64,000 nt of DNA, from positions 868,001 to 932,000 of the forward strand of contig BQUP01000008.1 of the NCBI GenBank assembly GCA_022835595.1, given 5' to 3'. This document shows positions 59,981 to 64,000 of this stretch, one piece after another. The DNA comes from Cystobasidium ongulense (taxonomy: Eukaryota > Basidiomycota > Cystobasidiomycetes > Cystobasidiales > Cystobasidiaceae). The translations under genes were made by a program, and so were the position numbers. The stretch's first letter is position 1. Each line of letters begins with the position of its first letter. The notes below the pieces were generated by a model that ran no database searches, was not told where the DNA came from, and saw only the letters and a list, made by a program, of their open reading frames with translations.

Positions 59981-60743
59981 GGGCGGTCAGAGAGAGCGGA
60001 CCCAGCAGTGGGTGCGTAGGCAGTAGGGTATTATGGCCGTGTGTGCTTCGCAGGCCAGCTGAGGGTGTGCATTATCGGACTCTGCAAGCGTGTAGGGAGT
60101 TGCGGTGTGTCGGTGGTGTGCAATGTGGCCTTTGATACGCAGATTGTCGCCAGCAGCAGCAGATAGGCGGCAGAGCAGAGGTGGACCAAGGGTATCGCAG
60201 CAGAGAGCAGCAGCAGCAGTCCAAGAGGGCAGAGAGATGTGTGGATGGATGGTGAGGGAATGCGGTGGTGCGAGGTCGAGTGGATGGTGATGTGCGAATG
60301 TGTGCCATCAATTTCGAATCAAATCGCCCATTGCATCCAAGGCGCGAGGTGGTGTGGCCAGCTTTCTACACGAGCAAGGACAGGCACTCGTGCACAAGCA
60401 GTGACTGCCTTTCAGCCAGAACCACTCTCGATGATCATGGATCCACTCATCGCTGTGTGCGGTGCTCCTGCCGCTCCAAGCCCATCATCATCAGTGGCGT
60501 CTCATAGTCCAGGCATACGCATACTACTAGGTCTGACATGTTTACCAGCTGTTCGTGGGCGTGCATCCAGCACCCCCAGAGCAGTCCATACTTACTGACC
60601 ATGCACCTTTCTAACGCTCACCGCTGAAACTCCTGCACCGCAATATCGCGTCGCCAGCAGGCTGATCGCCTTTCTCGCTCCCCACTACTTTCATAAACTA
60701 CAACAGCAAGCTTCGAGTGTGTCGGCTCATAGGAAGCTGAAGC
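59981..60743. promoter_or_regulatory. Divergent promoter region, OTU gene and Pex6
   Basis: 763 bp between divergent starts. Rich in CAGCAG/CTGCTG runs (about 60155-60222). Open frames on both strands have no motif. Presumed promoters and 5' UTRs. Confidence 0.4.
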
Positions 60744-63700
60744 ATGCCTCGCGTGTCCCTCCAGACTGCAAGAGAGCTTCCATCAGGCGCAGATGTCGTT
60801 CTCTCTCGGGAGCTATGGGATCTAGTCCTCGGCCAGCTTCAGCCGGAGGGTGCTGAAGAAACAACCGGCAACAGTCTGCACCATTCTACTAGAGCAAAGC
60901 TGAATGGCAACAATGCACCTGCTCCTTCTCGAGTTGCTGTTGGCATAAGCAGAAGATACAAGCTTGAAGGTTCAAGCATTACAAACGCTCAAACTCCTAT
61001 AACGAGTCTTGTATGCTGGGCCTGCTTGGACAACCTGCCCGCGTCGGCAGTAGAACAGCAGCAGGACAAGGGGAAAGGCAAGAATAGAAAGCAGAGTGTA
61101 AGTAGTCATATTACCCACTTCTCGCTTGAGCTAGCTGACCTTCTAATTCAAAAACACCATGCAGTCGGCTTCATTGCGCACCTCTCAAAAGCTCAGAAAG
61201 CGATACCCAGAGCTACTTGGGCTATCGGCATGCACATTAGACATACGACCCGCTCGTCCAATAGAGCTATCTCAATTATTCCTCCTAGCCAAAGACGCTC
61301 TATCATACTCATACCCGTCAAATGATCAAGAGAACCTCCAAACTCTACTTGCGAAAGATGGACGGATATTAAGGCAGAATGAACCTTTTGAATGTATAAT
61401 CTCCAGTGATTCTCTCCCTTCGTCAATATCGCAATCCAATGGTCTCTCTAATGGACATACTACTACGAATCATACACTAAGCTATCAAGTCACATTGACG
61501 GAACCCGTTCTACAAGGCTATATTTCCGAATTGGCGAGCGAAATCATCGTTCTACCACCATTAATATCAGATGCTATCAAGCAAAAATCGACCTCCAATA
61601 CAGACGTTCACGCGAATTGGCAGGTGGACGAGGATTTCTTGGCTAGGGGTGGATTGGACTCAAGCCTAGAAGGTACACAATCAATCTTCCCGACTCACCT
61701 TACATCCGAAATAACAGCAGCATCATCATCGACATGGCAGTCACCCCTGTCTAGTCCGAGTGCGAAGTCCACTCATTTAGATGCATCAATATCGGATGTC
61801 AATAGTCCCCGCACTAGCAAAGGAAGGCTAATCAGAGTAATGGCGTGTAGTCATTATATAGATGACGAAGACCTTACACCCTTACCAGATCCAGAAGAAG
61901 ATGAACATACGCGCGCATTCGTACGGGCTTCGGACTTGGCTAAACTGGGATTATTTAGTGGTGACAGAGTTGAGATACAAGGCTTGTCTTCAGAAAGCAA
62001 AAGGGTCGTGAAAGTGTACGGGCTGCGAAGACCGCCTCCGACGCCAGACAGGTGGGTTTTCCAACCACCCTTTTGTTGAAAAGGTACTAAAATCGATTTT
62101 ACGTCTTTCAAAGTGATCTTTGGCTACTTACATCGCCAATTCTCCTACATAACATGTCAAATCCCTCAATCGTCCGTCTAACACCACTAAAACCAGAAAC
62201 AAGTGATAAACCGTCATCCAACAAGACTGAATTTCCAATTGCAAAAACAATCAGTATTTCAAGAATAGCTTCTGAACATTCAATAACGAAGAAGTATCAA
62301 TCTTTATTTATATCTGCTTTGAAACTTTATTTTAAATGCTCTAGAAGGATACTACAACAAGGTGATTTGATTGCTTTACCTATTGATTCCAATAAAAGTA
62401 TGTTTTTGTTCAAAGAAGGTGAAAATGGTACTGTTGGAGAAGTACAAGAGGATCTACAAGATTTCGAACTACCGAACGCTTCGTCAACTCCGACGGCAAT
62501 TGCATACTTCAGCGTGACAAAACTCGACTTGCCAAGCGGTACCACGGGGATGGGCATAGCATCAGGGCGATATGGCTGTCACATCGATCCATCAACAACG
62601 ACAATGGTGCAGACTGGTTTGACGAATAGTCCCGTGCCTGATGCGTTTGGTTATCTCGGTATTGGTAAGTATTCATTCTTCTTGTTGAATAGCCTGGTGC
62701 ACAATCTTGACACGTCGGACGGATCTAACAAATACCCTTCGTCTGTATCAGCTGGAAATCTAGCGAACGATTCTATTCTGAAGTCGTCCACGCATGGTCA
62801 AGAAAGTGTTGCTAGTCGAATGATGGATTTCGTCAAGGCGTCATCGATGAAACATACTACCGATCTCAACATCAACCTTACCGTATTACTGAAGGGAGCG
62901 AAAGGAAGTGGTAAAGCGACCCTGGTTCGACAGGTATCGCAGCTTAGCGGGTTCCATCTGTTAGAGGTATGCTTCTCACCTCCTGTCATTGCATTGAAAT
63001 CAGAACGATGCTTACATGTTTTGATTTTTGAATGTCTCAAGTTGGATTGCTACGAGCTTTTAGGAGATACAGATACAAAGACAGAAGGCAATCTTGCAGC
63101 TCGCTTTGATCGTGCGGCATCGTGTACGCCTTGTATACTCCTTTTGCGGCACATCGAGGCGCTTGCTCGGAAGAGTCAAGTGCTCGAGACGGGACAAGGT
63201 GAGCAAACGATGTATTACAATATGCCTATGCCTCGAACTATGCTGATATGGACCCGCCTCTGCGAGCAGAACCCACTATAACAAGCACTTTCCAGGACTG
63301 TCTAAAGGTCGCTCAAGAAGCTCGTAAAACGACTGGCTATCCGCTTGTGCTTGTTGGTACAACTAGCGATGTCGACAAAATACCGTTGAGCGTTCTTGGG
63401 TTATTCAAAGAAGAATTTGCAATTGAGGTAAGTAAATATCCTTTATGGGATTCATTTCGACAGTTCAGTTACTGATGTGCTGTCCTGCAGGCACCAGCGG
63501 AAGCTGAGAGATTGGCAATGCTTCAGAGCATGCTAGCCTCTGACATACTCAGCCCGGATGTATCGGTGAAAGCTCTAGCTGTGCAGACGGCAGCGCTTGT
63601 CGCTAGTGACTTGGCGGATTTATGCGAGCGGGCGAGAAAGAACTCTGTTGCGCGGTTGCTTGAGAAGCAGTGAGTACTCATACAGGCATGCTACATCGTA

Positions 63701-64000
63701 AAAGCAAGTTTTGACTGTTCCTGTCGTTTATTCGAAGTTTGTCTATCGTCGACTGTCAATACGCAGGCGTTGCTTTGACGGCGGTAGACTTTACCTCTGC
63801 ACTTGATCACGCACGGTCTTCCTACAGCGAGAGTATCGGTGCTCCTAAGATTCCGAATGTCACATGGGATGATGTCGGTGGTCTCGCCCAAGTAAAGACG
63901 GAGATTTTGGACACAATTCAACTGCCTCTACAGCATCCGGAATTGTTCGAAGAAGGTCTGAAGAAACGCTCAGGAGTCTTACTATATGGACCTCCTGGAA
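60744..64000 (+). CDS. PEX6: Peroxisomal AAA+ ATPase Pex6, 3' end cut by window edge
   Basis: Pex6 with Pex1 forms the hexameric motor that pulls the receptor Pex5 from the peroxisomal membrane. The N-terminal ~400 residues ([17 protein letters not shown]...) are weakly conserved; then [14 protein letters not shown] and [15 protein letters not shown]. The first AAA domain (D1) has a degenerate Walker [15 protein letters not shown], and a weak Walker B region [11 protein letters not shown] with no DE pair, as is usual for Pex6 D1. The start of D2 is [33 protein letters not shown] and GVLLYGPPG, running off the edge at 64000. [12 protein letters not shown] plus LYGPPG distinguish it from Pex1. 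Introns near 61090-61162, 62053-62110 and later ones are inferred. Confidence 0.93.

Overview
The window is fungal nuclear DNA, most likely from a basidiomycete. Genes lie close together and are broken by many short GT-AG introns, mostly 45-130 nt. Several exons are very short, and nearly every recognisable product is a conserved fungal housekeeping protein. I saw no retroelement, DNA transposon, tRNA, rRNA or CRISPR array. Gene models below were joined by eye from splice signals and conserved protein motifs, so exon edges are inferred and untested.

Layout, left to right. 1-9 kb: the kinetochore subunit Mis13/Dsn1 (cut by the left edge), a heterotrimeric G-protein alpha subunit with a long upstream region rich in palindromes, and a secreted class 3 lipase-like protein that lacks the nucleophilic serine. 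10-13 kb: a local cluster of one poorly conserved F-box-like family, with two near full-length but frameshifted copies and one fragment. 13-20 kb: TFIIE beta, a mitochondrial-looking class III aminotransferase and a RanBP2-type zinc-finger protein. 20-30 kb: two PPP phosphatases in tandem (Ppg1-like and PP2A catalytic subunit) and importin beta Kap95.

30-45 kb: an unusual reading frame joining an AMPK-type glycogen-binding domain to a Set5-like SET/MYND methyltransferase, then an Nhp6-like HMG-box protein, the oxysterol-binding protein Kes1/Osh4, an HhH-GPD DNA glycosylase, the oligosaccharyltransferase subunit Wbp1 and mitochondrial ribosomal protein S19. 45-64 kb: a trehalose synthase complex regulatory subunit (Tsl1/Tps3 type), a weak hypothetical gene, a membrane-anchored kelch protein, the tRNA thiolation enzyme Ncs6/Ctu1, a metallo-beta-lactamase-fold protein, an OTU deubiquitinase and the peroxisomal AAA ATPase Pex6 (cut by the right edge).

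No operon-like logic is expected. Several genes are divergently paired across 170-760 bp (Kap95 with the CBM-SET gene, Wbp1 with MRPS19, Ncs6 with the MBL gene, the OTU gene with Pex6), so those pairs may share promoter regions. The points most worth checking are the CBM-SET5 fusion, the serine-less lipase, the decaying F-box-like cluster, the 6-29 nt exons and the inverted repeats upstream of the G-alpha gene.
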